A stretch of 64,000 nt of DNA. Source: Bacillota bacterium. Lineage in GTDB: Bacteria; Bacillota; Clostridia; Oscillospirales; Ruminococcaceae. A program made the position numbers and the translations under genes. The notes under the pieces are model-generated. The model was not told the DNA's origin and ran no database searches. It saw only the letters and a program-made list of their open reading frames with translations. Positions within the stretch are counted from its first letter, which is position 1. Each line of letters opens with the position of its first letter. Shown here piece after piece: positions 7,494 to 16,663 of this stretch. The stretch covers positions 62,001 through 126,000 of the forward strand of contig JAEWPV010000006.1 in NCBI GenBank assembly GCA_023460535.1, written 5' to 3'.

Positions 7494-8869
7494 CAAAACC
7501 CATCGATACGCCGTTGTATGCCGCCTTAAATGATGTAATAAACAAAGACTTCTCCCGTTTTCATATGCCCGGACACAAGGGCTGTGACCGCTCGGGGCTG
7601 TTTGGCGAAGTGCTTCGGTATGATTTTACCGAGGTGGACGGAACCGACAGCCTGTACCATGCAAGCGAGGCAATTCTGCGCAGCGAACAACGCATAGCCG
7701 CCTATTACGGCGCAAAACGCAGCCTGTTCGGCACACAGGGCTCCACGCTTTGTATTCAGACCATGCTTGCGTTGGTGCGCGGGCGTGGCAAAACGCTTGT
7801 GATTGCGCGCGGCGCACACGTGGCTGCGGCAAACGCAGCGGCGCTGCTGAACTTTGACCTGCATTGGGTTTATCCTGATGTGAATACAAAAACCGGTGTG
7901 CCCCTTCCCGTTACCCCGCAGCAGATAGCGAACGCGCTTGCGGGCGGCGAGGAGGTGGCAGCCGTATACGTCACCTCTCCCAGCTATTACGGCGTACTTA
8001 CCGATATATCCGGCATTGCCAGGGTCTGCAAAAGCTATGGGGTGCCGCTGATTGTAGACTCCGCCCACGGCGCGCATCTTAAGGCGTCCGGATTGCCCGA
8101 CCCCATAGAACAGGGTGCCGCAATGTGTGCGCAGAGCGCGCATAAAACACTGCCGGTAATAACGGGGGGCGCGTTTTTGCATATTGCCGACGAACAGTTT
8201 GTGTGCGGCGCAAAGGAAGAGATGTCGCTGTTTGGCTCCACAAGCCCAAGCTACCTAACCATGCTTTCGCTCGATGCGTGCGCGTCCTATCTCGAAGCGG
8301 ACGCGAACGCTGAGTTCTCGGCACTGCGCACACGCATACAACTACTGGAGCAGCTTGCCCTTTCGCAGGGCTTTACGCAGATTTTTTCAGACGACGTTGC
8401 GCGCGACGATACCCGCCTATGCCTGTGCGCCGCAGACCTTGGCTACACCGGGGCACAGCTGGTTGCCCACCTTGCCCATTACGCCATCGAGCCGGAGTAC
8501 GCGGGGGATAACACGGTGGTGCTGCTTGCTTCGCCCGCCAATACAGAGCGGGATTATGAGCGGCTGAGTAAAGCGATAATCGGCATCGTACCAACAGGCA
8601 TAACAGTCGCTTCGGTGCCAAAGCCGGTGCAGCCGGTGCAGGCGATTTCCCCCCACAAGGCGTTGTTTTCTAAAAGAGAGTGTGTGCCACTTGCCGAAGC
8701 GGCAGGACGCATCGCGGCACGCAACCAAAGCAGCTGCCCGCCGGGTGTTCCCGTGGTGTTGTGCGGTGAGCTGATTACGCCCGAGGCACAGGGGCAGATG
8801 CACCATTACGGCATCGAGTCGGTGTGGGTGGTGCGTAGGCCAGAAGAGTTAACAGAAAAGGGGCAATAA
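7490..8869 (+). CDS. Orn/Lys/Arg decarboxylase-family PLP enzyme (YaaO-like)
   Basis: This 459-residue protein has the Orn/Lys/Arg decarboxylase major domain with RFHMPGHKG at residues about 22-30, DVTE-like TEVDGTDSLY, and the PLP lysine in SAHKTLPVITGGAF. The C-terminal small domain of the family follows. It resembles Bacillus YaaO, which sits in the same gene neighbourhood beside tmk, darA and holB. The reaction is probably decarboxylation of a basic amino acid to a polyamine precursor, but the substrate is not assigned. Start ATG 7490 overlaps the previous gene. Confidence 0.88.
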   Translation: MTKPIDTPLYAALNDVINKDFSRFHMPGHKGCDRSGLFGEVLRYDFTEVDGTDSLYHASEAILRSEQRIAAYYGAKRSLFGTQGSTLCIQTMLALVRGRGKTLVIARGAHVAAANAAALLNFDLHWVYPDVNTKTGVPLPVTPQQIANALAGGEEVAAVYVTSPSYYGVLTDISGIARVCKSYGVPLIVDSAHGAHLKASGLPDPIEQGAAMCAQSAHKTLPVITGGAFLHIADEQFVCGAKEEMSLFGSTSPSYLTMLSLDACASYLEADANAEFSALRTRIQLLEQLALSQGFTQIFSDDVARDDTRLCLCAADLGYTGAQLVAHLAHYAIEPEYAGDNTVVLLASPANTERDYERLSKAIIGIVPTGITVASVPKPVQPVQAISPHKALFSKRECVPLAEAAGRIAARNQSSCPPGVPVVLCGELITPEAQGQMHHYGIESVWVVRRPEELTEKGQ

Positions 8870-8872
8870 TCG

Positions 8873-9403
8873 TTGGACATTACTGTGCGAGCCTATCATT
8901 GTGAGGATCTTTCGCAGATGACCGATATCTGGAACGCAGTGGTACACGAGGGGCTGGCTTTTCCGCAAATAGAACCGCTCACCGAAGCGTCCGCCAAAGA
9001 ATTTTTTGCACAGCAATCGCACACCGGCGTCGCGGTTAACGGTGACGAGGTGGTCGGGTTGTACATCCTGCACCCCAACAATATCGGTCGGTGCGGGCAT
9101 ATCTCCAACGCCTCGTATGCGGTCAAGCAGGGCTGCACGGGCAGGGGAATCGGCGAGAAGCTGGTTCGCGACTGCATCAGAACAGGGGCGGCACTGGGCT
9201 TTCGAATTCTGCAGTTTAACGCCGTGGTCGCAACCAATACCGCCGCAATTCGATTGTATGATAAGCTGGGTTTTCACCGGCTTGGGCGCATCCCAAAGGG
9301 CTTTATGCAAAAGAACGGTGCCTACGAGGATATTATACTGTTTTACATTGAGCTGGAGCATGAGAAAGAACCGCAATATACGTCCAGCCCCGACACTTTC
9401 TGA
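8873..9403 (+). CDS. GNAT family N-acetyltransferase
   Basis: This 176-residue protein has the GNAT acetyl-CoA site in QGCTGRGIGEKLVRDCIRTGA (split around residues 84-104) and the C-terminal NTAAIRLYDKLGFHRLGRIP pattern typical of phosphinothricin- or amino-group acetyltransferases. Translation starts with TTG 8873, four bases after the decarboxylase stop, with AAAAGGGG upstream. It occupies the place where thymidylate kinase (tmk) lies in the Bacillus version of this cluster. The acceptor substrate is unknown. Confidence 0.85.
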   Translation: MDITVRAYHCEDLSQMTDIWNAVVHEGLAFPQIEPLTEASAKEFFAQQSHTGVAVNGDEVVGLYILHPNNIGRCGHISNASYAVKQGCTGRGIGEKLVRDCIRTGAALGFRILQFNAVVATNTAAIRLYDKLGFHRLGRIPKGFMQKNGAYEDIILFYIELEHEKEPQYTSSPDTF

Positions 9404-9436
9404 TATATGCAAGCGGTATAAATTTGCATTTAGAGG

Positions 9437-9465
9437 TTGCTATTGGTTGCCCGGTAGAGTACAAT
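9437..9465 (+). promoter_or_regulatory. Sigma-A-type promoter for darA-holB
   Basis: TTGCTA and TACAAT are separated by 17 bp, about 90 bp before the darA start. It would allow darA and holB to be expressed apart from the upstream genes. Confidence 0.5.
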
Positions 9466-9558
9466 ATATATGTAGACGTGGTAGGATTTCTATTGCGTTT
9501 CAACAGTATTTTGCATCCGCAACTGTTTAATCTATTCTATCAATGGGAGGGCTTGCTG

Positions 9559-9882
9559 ATGAAACTGATTATTGCGATTGTTAGCAGCGATGACAGCTCT
9601 GTGGTTTCCACGGCGCTGACCAAGGAGGGCTTTTCCGTAACCAAGCTTGCAACAACAGGCGGATTTTTAATGTCGGGTAACACCACCTTCCTCATCGGAA
9701 CAGAGGATGACAAGGTCGAGCAGGTTATCGACATTGTTGCACAGCACAGTAAAAAGCGCACGCAGATGGTGCCGTCTTCCACGTCCTACGGGGTAGGGCT
9801 GTACAGCTCGTTCCCCATAGAGGTAACGGTAGGGGGCGCGACCATCTTCGTAACCGATGTGGAAAGGTTTGAAAAGGTTTAG
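9559..9882 (+). CDS. darA: Cyclic-di-AMP receptor of the DarA/PstA (YaaQ) family
   Basis: This 107-residue PII-like protein reads MKLIIAIVSSDD, then TKLATTGGFLMSGNTTFLIG and GATIFVTDVERF, which is the conserved pattern of YaaQ/DarA/PstA proteins. They are trimeric cytoplasmic receptors of cyclic-di-AMP whose output is not well understood. The frame is open from 9424, but GGGAGG at 9545-9550 selects ATG 9559. The neighbour holB overlaps its stop by one base, the same order as in Bacillus. Confidence 0.92.
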   Translation: MKLIIAIVSSDDSSVVSTALTKEGFSVTKLATTGGFLMSGNTTFLIGTEDDKVEQVIDIVAQHSKKRTQMVPSSTSYGVGLYSSFPIEVTVGGATIFVTDVERFEKV

Positions 9883-10862
9883 TGAACACGCAGCGCTTGA
9901 ATGAATGCTTTTACGCAAATCAACAGGCGAAACAAACGCTCGCCGCCTTTTTAGACGGCGGGCGTATTGTGCATGGCATTCTGTTAACGGGCGAGCGCGG
10001 CCTTGGCAAACGAACCTTTGCGCGGCTGATGGCAGCGGCGTTTTTGTGCAGAGAGCAGGATTCGCCCTGCCTGCAATGTGCAAGCTGCAAAAAAATACTT
10101 GCGGGCAACCACCCGGATGTTATAATCTACTCGGGCGACGGGGAAAAGGCAAGGTCGTTTCACATCGACGCCGTGCGAGAACTCCGGCGCAGAGCGCAGC
10201 TAAAGCCCAACGAGGCTTTGGTAAAGGTGTTTATCCTCGCGAACTGCGAAACAATGACGGCGCAGGCGCAAAACGCACTGTTAAAACTGCTGGAGGAGCC
10301 GCCCGCCGATACCATGTTTATTCTCACCGCAGCTTCACGCTCCGCACTGCTAGACACGGTGCTGTCGCGCCTGACCGAGATTCGCATCCAGCCACTGGAC
10401 CCCGAGGAGTGCGCCGAGCGATTGTGTGCACTGTTACCGGATATGGATAGAACGCGTGCTCAGGAAGCGGCGCGCCTATGCGGAGGAAACCTCGGCAGAG
10501 CGCAGGAAATGCTGATAAATGACGATCCGATGGCACCGGCAAGGCTTGCGCTCGGCGTTTTAAACGCCGCCGTTCAAAACGAGTACGCGCTGCTGCTTGC
10601 CCTGAATGGGGTAGGGGACAGAACGCAGTTTGTGCTGATGCTCGACCGTTTGATGCTGCTATGCAGGGACATTTTAGCCGCAAAGCTTGGCTCGCACACC
10701 ACATTAACCGGCGAAACATTGTCGCCGGAGATTGTAGACGCAGTAACCCGCTCCAAAGCGATGCAGATGATAACTAGCGCCGAGACGGCACAGCGTATGC
10801 TGCTGCATAACGCGCAGATTGCACTGGTTGCGTCATGGCTATGCAGCCGATTTTACTCCTAA
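9882..10862 (+). CDS. holB: DNA polymerase III delta-prime subunit
   Basis: The 326-residue protein has the clamp-loader AAA+ fold: P-loop-like GERGLGKRTFARL (about residues 37-49), a zinc cluster CREQDSPCLQCASCKK, the ALLKLLEEPPADTMFIL segment and the arginine-containing DTVLSRL. It loads the sliding clamp together with the dnaX product, whose gene lies at 46.2 kb in this window. GTG 9882 shares one base with the darA stop, so translation is coupled. The C-terminal third is the variable collar domain. Confidence 0.93.
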   Translation: MNTQRLNECFYANQQAKQTLAAFLDGGRIVHGILLTGERGLGKRTFARLMAAAFLCREQDSPCLQCASCKKILAGNHPDVIIYSGDGEKARSFHIDAVRELRRRAQLKPNEALVKVFILANCETMTAQAQNALLKLLEEPPADTMFILTAASRSALLDTVLSRLTEIRIQPLDPEECAERLCALLPDMDRTRAQEAARLCGGNLGRAQEMLINDDPMAPARLALGVLNAAVQNEYALLLALNGVGDRTQFVLMLDRLMLLCRDILAAKLGSHTTLTGETLSPEIVDAVTRSKAMQMITSAETAQRMLLHNAQIALVASWLCSRFYS

Positions 10863-11187
10863 TTTTACGATGAAAACACCCTAAAAGGTTAACATAACAT
10901 TGCGCGGCGCAGCCTGCCCGAGAGTAAAAGCGGCAGACGAGCATCATAGCAACCGCGCCCCACCCTAACGTGGGCAACCTGATTTAGTTTGCGCGAAAAA
11001 TCCGCAGCTGTCCGGTAAAGGCTGCGGCTAAGGAGCATTGCCAATGCAATGTTCTACTAAAACCCATTTGCCGGATAAGGCGTTATATCAAGATATCATA
11101 ACGCCGGTGCTTGGCGCATTTTTGTGATTGACCGTCATACCGGTTTATCCAATGGGTGCGCGGTGCCTATAAAGAAAGGAAGTAGCT
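10863..11187. other. 325-bp intergenic stretch with inverted repeats
   Basis: I see no gene here. Two hairpins stand out: CCGCAGC/GCTGCGG at 11002-11027 and GGCGTTAT/ATAACGCC at 11079-11105 with an 11-base loop. Neither has a T-run directly behind it, although ATTTTT occurs at 11119. They may be part of a leader for ricT, whose ribosome binding site AAAGAAAGGAAG is at 11171-11182. No known riboswitch core is recognisable. Confidence 0.4.
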
Positions 11188-12057
11188 ATGGCAGAGGTAA
11201 TCGGCGTTCGGTTTAAAAATGTAGGTAAGGTATACTACTTTGCCCCGAACGGCATAAGCATTGATAAGGGCAACTTTGTTATCGTAGAAACGGCCAGAGG
11301 TGTAGAGTGCGGCGAGGTCGTTATGGCAAACCGCGAGGTGGATGACAGCAGCATTGTACACCCGCTTAAAAACGTAATTCGCGTCGCGACCGAAAAGGAC
11401 GTTAAGCAGGTAGAGGATAACGCCGCAAAACAGAAAAAGGCGTTTGATGTGTGCCAGCAGAAGATTGCAAAGCACGGGCTGGACATGAAGCTGGTGGATG
11501 TGGAGTACACCTTTGACAACAACAAGATTTTGTTTTACTTCACCGCAGACGGCAGGGTAGATTTCAGAGAACTGGTTAAGGATTTGGCATCGGTTTTTCG
11601 TACCCGTATCGAGCTGCGCCAGATTGGTGTGCGCGACGAGGCGAAGATGCTCGGAGGACTTGGCATCTGCGGCAAACCGTTTTGCTGCTCCACCTTCCTC
11701 GGCGAGTTTCAGCCCGTTACCATTCGCATGGCAAAGGAGCAGGGATTGTCGCTGAACCCCACCAAGATATCCGGCACCTGCGGCAGGCTGATGTGCTGCT
11801 TAAAGTACGAGCAGGAGGCATACGAAGATCTGTTAAGGATAACCCCGAAGATGGGCGCGTATGTCAAAACCAAGGACGGCAGAGGCACGGTGGTGGATGT
11901 GAACCTGCTTACCGGCATTTTGCGCGTGCGACTGGATAAATTCCCCGACGCCGCACCCAAGGTGTTTACCCGAAGCGAGGTCAGCTTAATCCGCGACGCG
12001 CAGATTAAGGTGGATAGCTCGGAGCTGGCGCAGCTGCGCAGCCTGGAAAAAGAGTAA
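11188..12057 (+). CDS. ricT: PSP1/RicT (YaaT) family protein
   Basis: The 289-residue protein carries the PSP1 domain with ELRQIGVRDEAKMLGGLG, then the paired-cysteine motifs CGKPFCCS and CGRLMCCLKYE. In Bacillus RicT forms the Y-complex with RicA and RicF, binds iron-sulfur clusters and directs mRNA processing by RNase Y. Cysteines for cluster binding are all visible. The gene follows holB as in other Firmicutes, but here across a 325-bp gap. A strong terminator ends the unit. Confidence 0.93.
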   Translation: MAEVIGVRFKNVGKVYYFAPNGISIDKGNFVIVETARGVECGEVVMANREVDDSSIVHPLKNVIRVATEKDVKQVEDNAAKQKKAFDVCQQKIAKHGLDMKLVDVEYTFDNNKILFYFTADGRVDFRELVKDLASVFRTRIELRQIGVRDEAKMLGGLGICGKPFCCSTFLGEFQPVTIRMAKEQGLSLNPTKISGTCGRLMCCLKYEQEAYEDLLRITPKMGAYVKTKDGRGTVVDVNLLTGILRVRLDKFPDAAPKVFTRSEVSLIRDAQIKVDSSELAQLRSLEKE

Positions 12058-12086
12058 ACGGCAGGCGCTGCTGCAATTACTGTACC

Positions 12087-12125
12087 AAACCCTTCGGCGC
12101 GCGCAGGCGCGCTTGAAGGGTTTTT
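12087..12125 (+). terminator. Intrinsic terminator after ricT
   Basis: AAACCCTTC pairs with GAAGGGTTT, with an inner GCGCGC/GCGCGC stem, followed by T residues. Confidence 0.85.
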
Positions 12126-12207
12126 ACGGGTCATCCGTGTACTGCTGTTTTACAAACAATGGTGTTACAACACAATAGTTGGGATTGATGTATTGTTGAT
12201 TTAGGAG

Positions 12208-12239
12208 CCTTATTGCATAAGGAGCCTTATTGCATAAGG
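12208..12239 (+). repeat. Two tandem 15-bp palindromes before murD
   Basis: CCTTATTGCATAAGG occurs twice (12208-12222 and 12225-12239), each a palindrome with six-base arms and centre TGC. They arise from an exact 17-bp tandem repeat starting at 12203. They end 44 bp before the murD start. They could be paired operators or a hairpin-forming leader element. No protein can be named. Confidence 0.6.
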
Positions 12240-12283
12240 CGGGCAAATTGGTACTACCATAGAATCGGGGGAGGAACGACACA

Positions 12284-13675
12284 ATGGATTCAAGGATTGA
12301 AGGCTTTTTTAAGGGCAGCGCGGGTAAGCGCGTCTGCTTTGTGGGCATCGGGGTATCCAACACCGACGCCATGCTGCTGTTTGCCCAAAAGGGCGCCGTT
12401 GTTACGGCATGCGATAAAAAAACAAGGGACGCGCTGGGCGATACCGCTGATTGTCTTGAAAAAGCGGGCATTACGCTAAAGCTGGGCGACGGGTATCTCG
12501 ATAATCTAGGTGATTACGATGTGGTGTTTCGCACCCCGGGCATGCGGTACAACACGCCGGAACTTGAGCAGGCGCGCGCAAAGGGCGTGGTGATTACCAG
12601 CGAGCTGGAGGTTTTCTTTGACCTGTGCCCCTGCCAGATTGTCGCGGTAACAGGCAGCGACGGCAAAACCACCACCACTACCATCATCAGCGAGCTGTTT
12701 AAAAAGCAGGGTCGGCGGGTGTTTTTAGGCGGGAACATCGGTATTCCGCTGCTCGCAAGCATTGAGCAGATTACACCGGACGACGTAGCGGTGGTGGAGC
12801 TTTCCAGCTTTCAGCTTATCTCTATGCGCACCTCGCCCCATATCGCAGTGGTAACCAATCTCTCGCCCAATCATTTGGATATGCATACCGATATGCAGGA
12901 GTACGTAAACGCCAAAAAGAACATCTTCCTGCACCAAAACGGCTTTTCCCGCACCGTGCTGAACCTTGACAACGACATCACCCGTTCGTTTGTACCAGAG
13001 ACAAGAGGGGATACCCTTCTGTTTTCCCGTGCCGGCAAGGTAAGCCGCGGCACGTTTGTAAACAACGACGGCTTTTTATGCATGGCGGACGAAACGGGGG
13101 TACACGAGCTGTTTCATCAAGATGCCATTAAGATTCCCGGCGGGCATAATATAGAGAACTACCTTGCCGCAATCGCAGCCACTTGGGGCTATATTTCCGC
13201 GGAAAATATTGAATACGTAGCCAAAACATTTTCCGGCGTTGCCCACCGCATCGAGTTTGTGCGCGAAATAGAAGGCGTGCGCTGGTACAACGATTCCATC
13301 GCCACCACCCCGTCGCGCACCGCAGCGGGGCTGCGTGCCTTTTCACAGCCTGTTATTGTGATAGCAGGCGGGTATGATAAGAAGATACCGTTTGCACCCC
13401 TTGCTCCGGAGCTGATTCGCTATGCAAAGCTTGTGGTGCTGTTGGGAGACACCGCGTCCGCCATTCGTGACGCGGTCACCTCATGCACGGGCTACCGCGA
13501 GGGTGCGCCCCAGCTTATTATGGTCTCCTCGCTGGAGGAGGCGGTACGCACCGCGCACCAAAAGGCGGAAAATGGCGACGTTGTTACGCTCTCGCCCGCG
13601 TGCGCAAGCTTTGATATGTTTAAAGACTACAAGACGCGCGGCGAGCGGTTTAAAGAGCTTGTTAGCGCCCTGTAA
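12284..13675 (+). CDS. murD: UDP-N-acetylmuramoylalanine--D-glutamate ligase
   Basis: The 463-residue protein has the Mur ligase layout: N-terminal UDP-binding domain (GIGVSNTDAML), ATP loop TGSDGKTTT at residues about 123-131, central NLSPNHLDMH, and C-terminal GGYDKKIPFAPL. It adds D-glutamate to UDP-MurNAc-L-Ala in the cytoplasm. Length and motifs fit MurD rather than MurC, E or F. It lies outside any division and cell wall cluster in this window, and it is preceded by tandem palindromes. The next gene follows after 23 bp with its own AAGGAGC. Confidence 0.93.
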   Translation: MDSRIEGFFKGSAGKRVCFVGIGVSNTDAMLLFAQKGAVVTACDKKTRDALGDTADCLEKAGITLKLGDGYLDNLGDYDVVFRTPGMRYNTPELEQARAKGVVITSELEVFFDLCPCQIVAVTGSDGKTTTTTIISELFKKQGRRVFLGGNIGIPLLASIEQITPDDVAVVELSSFQLISMRTSPHIAVVTNLSPNHLDMHTDMQEYVNAKKNIFLHQNGFSRTVLNLDNDITRSFVPETRGDTLLFSRAGKVSRGTFVNNDGFLCMADETGVHELFHQDAIKIPGGHNIENYLAAIAATWGYISAENIEYVAKTFSGVAHRIEFVREIEGVRWYNDSIATTPSRTAAGLRAFSQPVIVIAGGYDKKIPFAPLAPELIRYAKLVVLLGDTASAIRDAVTSCTGYREGAPQLIMVSSLEEAVRTAHQKAENGDVVTLSPACASFDMFKDYKTRGERFKELVSAL

Positions 13676-13698
13676 ATGATAAGGGGAAGGAGCACACA

Positions 13699-14727
13699 AT
13701 GATTAACTCACTCATCAAGGAACTCACCCGCCCGGTGGGCGTTTCGGGCGACGAGGGCGAAGCGGCAAAGACCGCCTGCGACCTGCTGGGGGCCTACGGT
13801 ACCACCGTCACCGACGCGCTGGGCAATGTAATATGTACCGTCAAAGCACCGAAAGAAGGAAGCCCGCACATCCTGCTGGACGCGCACCTTGACCAAATCG
13901 GGCTTATCGTGCAGTCTGTGGACGAGAAAGGCTTTGTGCACGTCACAAACTGCGGCGGCATAGACCGGCGCGTGCTTATGGCGTCCGACGTCACGGTGTA
14001 CGGTACAAAGCCTTTATTCGGCGTTATATGTAGCAGCCCGCCCCATCTGTCTGCCGACGGAGACAGCAAAAAGGCACCCAAACTCGAGGATATCGCAATA
14101 GATGTCGGGCTTACTGCACAGCAGGCACAGCAGACAATTTCTCCCGGCGACCGCGTAACGCTTGCAGGACGAGTGGATACCTTAATTGGCGGACAGGTTG
14201 TGTCGCAGGCGCTGGACGATCGGGTAAGCTGTGCCGCCATCCTACGCTGCCTTGCGCTGTTAAAGGACAAGGATATCCCATGCGGGCTTTCCGTCCTGTT
14301 CTCCACCCGCGAGGAGGTGGGCGGGCAGGGTGCAGCCACCGGTGCGTTTTCCGTTCGCCCCACCGAGGCGATCGTGGTGGACGTCAGCTACGCCTACACC
14401 CCAGATTCCCCGCGGCATAAATGCGGCGACATGGGCAAGGGGCCGATGATCGGCATTGCGCCTGTCCTGTCGCGCACACTCTCCACCCACCTGTGCGAGC
14501 TTGCAAAGCGCGAGAATATCCCATATCAGGTTGAGGTGATGGACGGTGTAACGGGCACCAATGCGGACCGCATCGTGGTATCGCGCAGCGGAGTGCTCAC
14601 GGGCATGGTCTCTATCCCCATCAAATACATGCACACCCCCATCGAAACGGTCTGCCCCGACGATGTGGAGCATTCCGCCCGGTTGATAGCGGCCTATGTC
14701 ATGCAGAAGGAGGGCGACCGGTTATGA
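13699..14727 (+). CDS. M42 family metalloaminopeptidase (first of a pair)
   Basis: The 342-residue protein shows the M42 dizinc peptidase motifs: LLDAHLDQIG (about residues 62-71), QALDDRVSCA, TREEVGGQGA with the catalytic glutamate, VDVSYAYTPD and the final KYMHTPIETV histidine. These enzymes form large tetrahedral complexes that remove N-terminal residues from peptides in the cytosol. Its stop overlaps the next start as ATGA, so the two paralogues are made together and might form mixed complexes. Confidence 0.92.
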   Translation: MINSLIKELTRPVGVSGDEGEAAKTACDLLGAYGTTVTDALGNVICTVKAPKEGSPHILLDAHLDQIGLIVQSVDEKGFVHVTNCGGIDRRVLMASDVTVYGTKPLFGVICSSPPHLSADGDSKKAPKLEDIAIDVGLTAQQAQQTISPGDRVTLAGRVDTLIGGQVVSQALDDRVSCAAILRCLALLKDKDIPCGLSVLFSTREEVGGQGAATGAFSVRPTEAIVVDVSYAYTPDSPRHKCGDMGKGPMIGIAPVLSRTLSTHLCELAKRENIPYQVEVMDGVTGTNADRIVVSRSGVLTGMVSIPIKYMHTPIETVCPDDVEHSARLIAAYVMQKEGDRL

Positions 14728-15749
14728 TACAGCGGATAGAAGCGTTAAGCACCCTGTTCGCACCTTCCGGCATGGAGGACGCGGTACGGGATTATATCAT
14801 CCAACAGATTAAGGGGCACTGCACCTATCACGTCGATGCCCTGGGCAACCTGATTGTGTTTAAAAAGGGAAAATCCGAGCCGAAAAACCGCCTGATAATC
14901 GCCGCGCACATGGACGAGGTGGGCTTTATCGTCACCTACATTGAGCAGACCGGATTGCTGCGCTTTTCGTGTGTGGGCGGTATTGATCCCCGCGTGATTG
15001 TGGGCAAGCGGCTCCGCGTTGGCGCGCAGGGATTATGCGGTGTAATCGGCACCAAGCCCGTGCACCTTGTAAAGGGCGACGAGCGGGATAAAATGCCCGA
15101 TTTGGACACCCTGTATATTGACATCGGCGCGGCAGACCGAGCCGAAGTGTTACGCCACGTAGCACTCGGCGACTACGCGGTGTTCGACTCTGCGTTTGTA
15201 CGCTTTGGCGAGGATTTGATTAAGGGCAAGGCGCTTGACGACCGCGCCGGCTGCGCCGTGATGATAGAGATGATTCGCTCCGAGCTGGAATACGACACCT
15301 ACTTTGCATTCAATGTGCAGGAGGAGGTCGGCTGCCGTGGCGCAGTGGCTTCCGCCTACTCGATAAACCCCGACTGTGCAATCGTGCTCGAGGCAACCAC
15401 CGCGGCAGACATCGCGGGCGTTGCAGAGGAAAAACAGGTCTGCCGTGTGGGAGAAGGCCCCGTGGTGTCGTTTATGGACAAGGGTACGGTGTACGACCGC
15501 GACCTGTACCGCTTGGCGTTTGAGGTTGCGAAGGAGCAGGGCGTACCCTGCCAGCCCAAACGGCTGGTTGCGGGCGGCAACGAGGCGGGCGTTATCCACA
15601 AGTCCCGCGCCGGGGTACGAACCCTTGCGCTTTCCATGCCCTGCCGCTACCTGCATTCTCCGGCGTGCGTGCTCAAGGTGTCCGACATTGACGCAACCCT
15701 ACGGCTGGCAACCGCCGCCGCGCAGCGGATGAGCGTACAGCAATGGTAA
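14724..15749 (+). CDS. M42 family metalloaminopeptidase (second of a pair)
   Basis: This 341-residue paralogue of the preceding gene has IIAAHMDEVGFIV, KALDDRAGCAV, NVQEEVGCRGA, VLEATTAADI and CRYLHSPACV, so all metal and catalytic residues are kept. The two proteins are clearly diverged, which suggests different residue preference. Translation is coupled to the first gene by a four-base overlap. Confidence 0.92.
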   Translation: MIQRIEALSTLFAPSGMEDAVRDYIIQQIKGHCTYHVDALGNLIVFKKGKSEPKNRLIIAAHMDEVGFIVTYIEQTGLLRFSCVGGIDPRVIVGKRLRVGAQGLCGVIGTKPVHLVKGDERDKMPDLDTLYIDIGAADRAEVLRHVALGDYAVFDSAFVRFGEDLIKGKALDDRAGCAVMIEMIRSELEYDTYFAFNVQEEVGCRGAVASAYSINPDCAIVLEATTAADIAGVAEEKQVCRVGEGPVVSFMDKGTVYDRDLYRLAFEVAKEQGVPCQPKRLVAGGNEAGVIHKSRAGVRTLALSMPCRYLHSPACVLKVSDIDATLRLATAAAQRMSVQQW

Positions 15750-15816
15750 TGCAACGTGTGTGATGCACGCCGGGTGTCACAGCATCCGCCACAACCTGCA
15801 TCAAGGGGGTACGACA

Positions 15817-16617
15817 ATGGTTCACAGGGTAGACAAAAGCAACGAAGCCGATCTGTACAAGGTGCTTGCCTGCAACCCGCTGTTTGGCGCGTCCATTCGC
15901 GCAAACTACGAGGTGTACGGGCGGGATGAGCGATACCTTTCGCTTTGGTTGATATATGACGAGCAGGCAACACCCCACATGGCGGTGCAGTACTATCAGG
16001 AAACCATAACCCTGTGCTGCGCGCCGGAGGACGACAACGGCACATTCTTTGCGTCGTTTCTCACGCTTGCACCACCCTGGCGGTCGATTATCGGTCCCGA
16101 GCGCATGCTTGCAAACCTGCCCGCCCGTGTTAAAGACGCAAGAAGCATGCGCAGCGGCAGCGTGATGGTGCTTGACAATGCACCCCAATACTTTGCGCCT
16201 CCAAAGGCGACGGAGCTGGTTTCTCATCTTAACTTTCGCAGTCTGTTTACCTTGCTTGGCGAGTGCAGTGACGAGTATAAAAACCGCGCCGACTACCATT
16301 TTTGGTACACCGACCTTTCCTACCGCCTTCGGCACGGCGGTGCGCGGGTTACGGCGTTAAAGGCAAACGGTCTGTATACCAGCACCGCCAGTGCCTACAT
16401 ATCGGGGGACATTGCCGTTGTACGGGACGTATGCACCCTGTCCGATCAGCGCGGGCGCGGTCATGCAAAGGCGGTAGTATCTGCGCTTTGCGCTGCTCTT
16501 TATGCGGACGGCATCCGTCCCTGTCTGCTCAGCGTTTCGCCGGAGGCGGACGCGCTGTACCATCAGTCGGGCTTTCGGGTGCAGAGTTTGTGGGCGGCGC
16601 TTTACAATAACGTGTGA
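15817..16617 (+). CDS. GNAT family acetyltransferase, 266 residues
   Basis: The C-terminal third carries a GNAT signature: VRDVCTLSDQRGRGHAKAVV and YHQSGFRVQSLWAALY. The N-terminal two thirds are not clearly related to a named domain. The start is ATG 15817 because AAGGGGG lies at 15803-15809; the frame is open further upstream. It follows the peptidase pair by 67 bp and may be in the same transcript. The substrate is unknown. Confidence 0.8.
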   Translation: MVHRVDKSNEADLYKVLACNPLFGASIRANYEVYGRDERYLSLWLIYDEQATPHMAVQYYQETITLCCAPEDDNGTFFASFLTLAPPWRSIIGPERMLANLPARVKDARSMRSGSVMVLDNAPQYFAPPKATELVSHLNFRSLFTLLGECSDEYKNRADYHFWYTDLSYRLRHGGARVTALKANGLYTSTASAYISGDIAVVRDVCTLSDQRGRGHAKAVVSALCAALYADGIRPCLLSVSPEADALYHQSGFRVQSLWAALYNNV

Positions 16618-16663
16618 TGGTCTAATTCGCTATAGTATACCTTGAAAGGTTTGAAAATATAAA

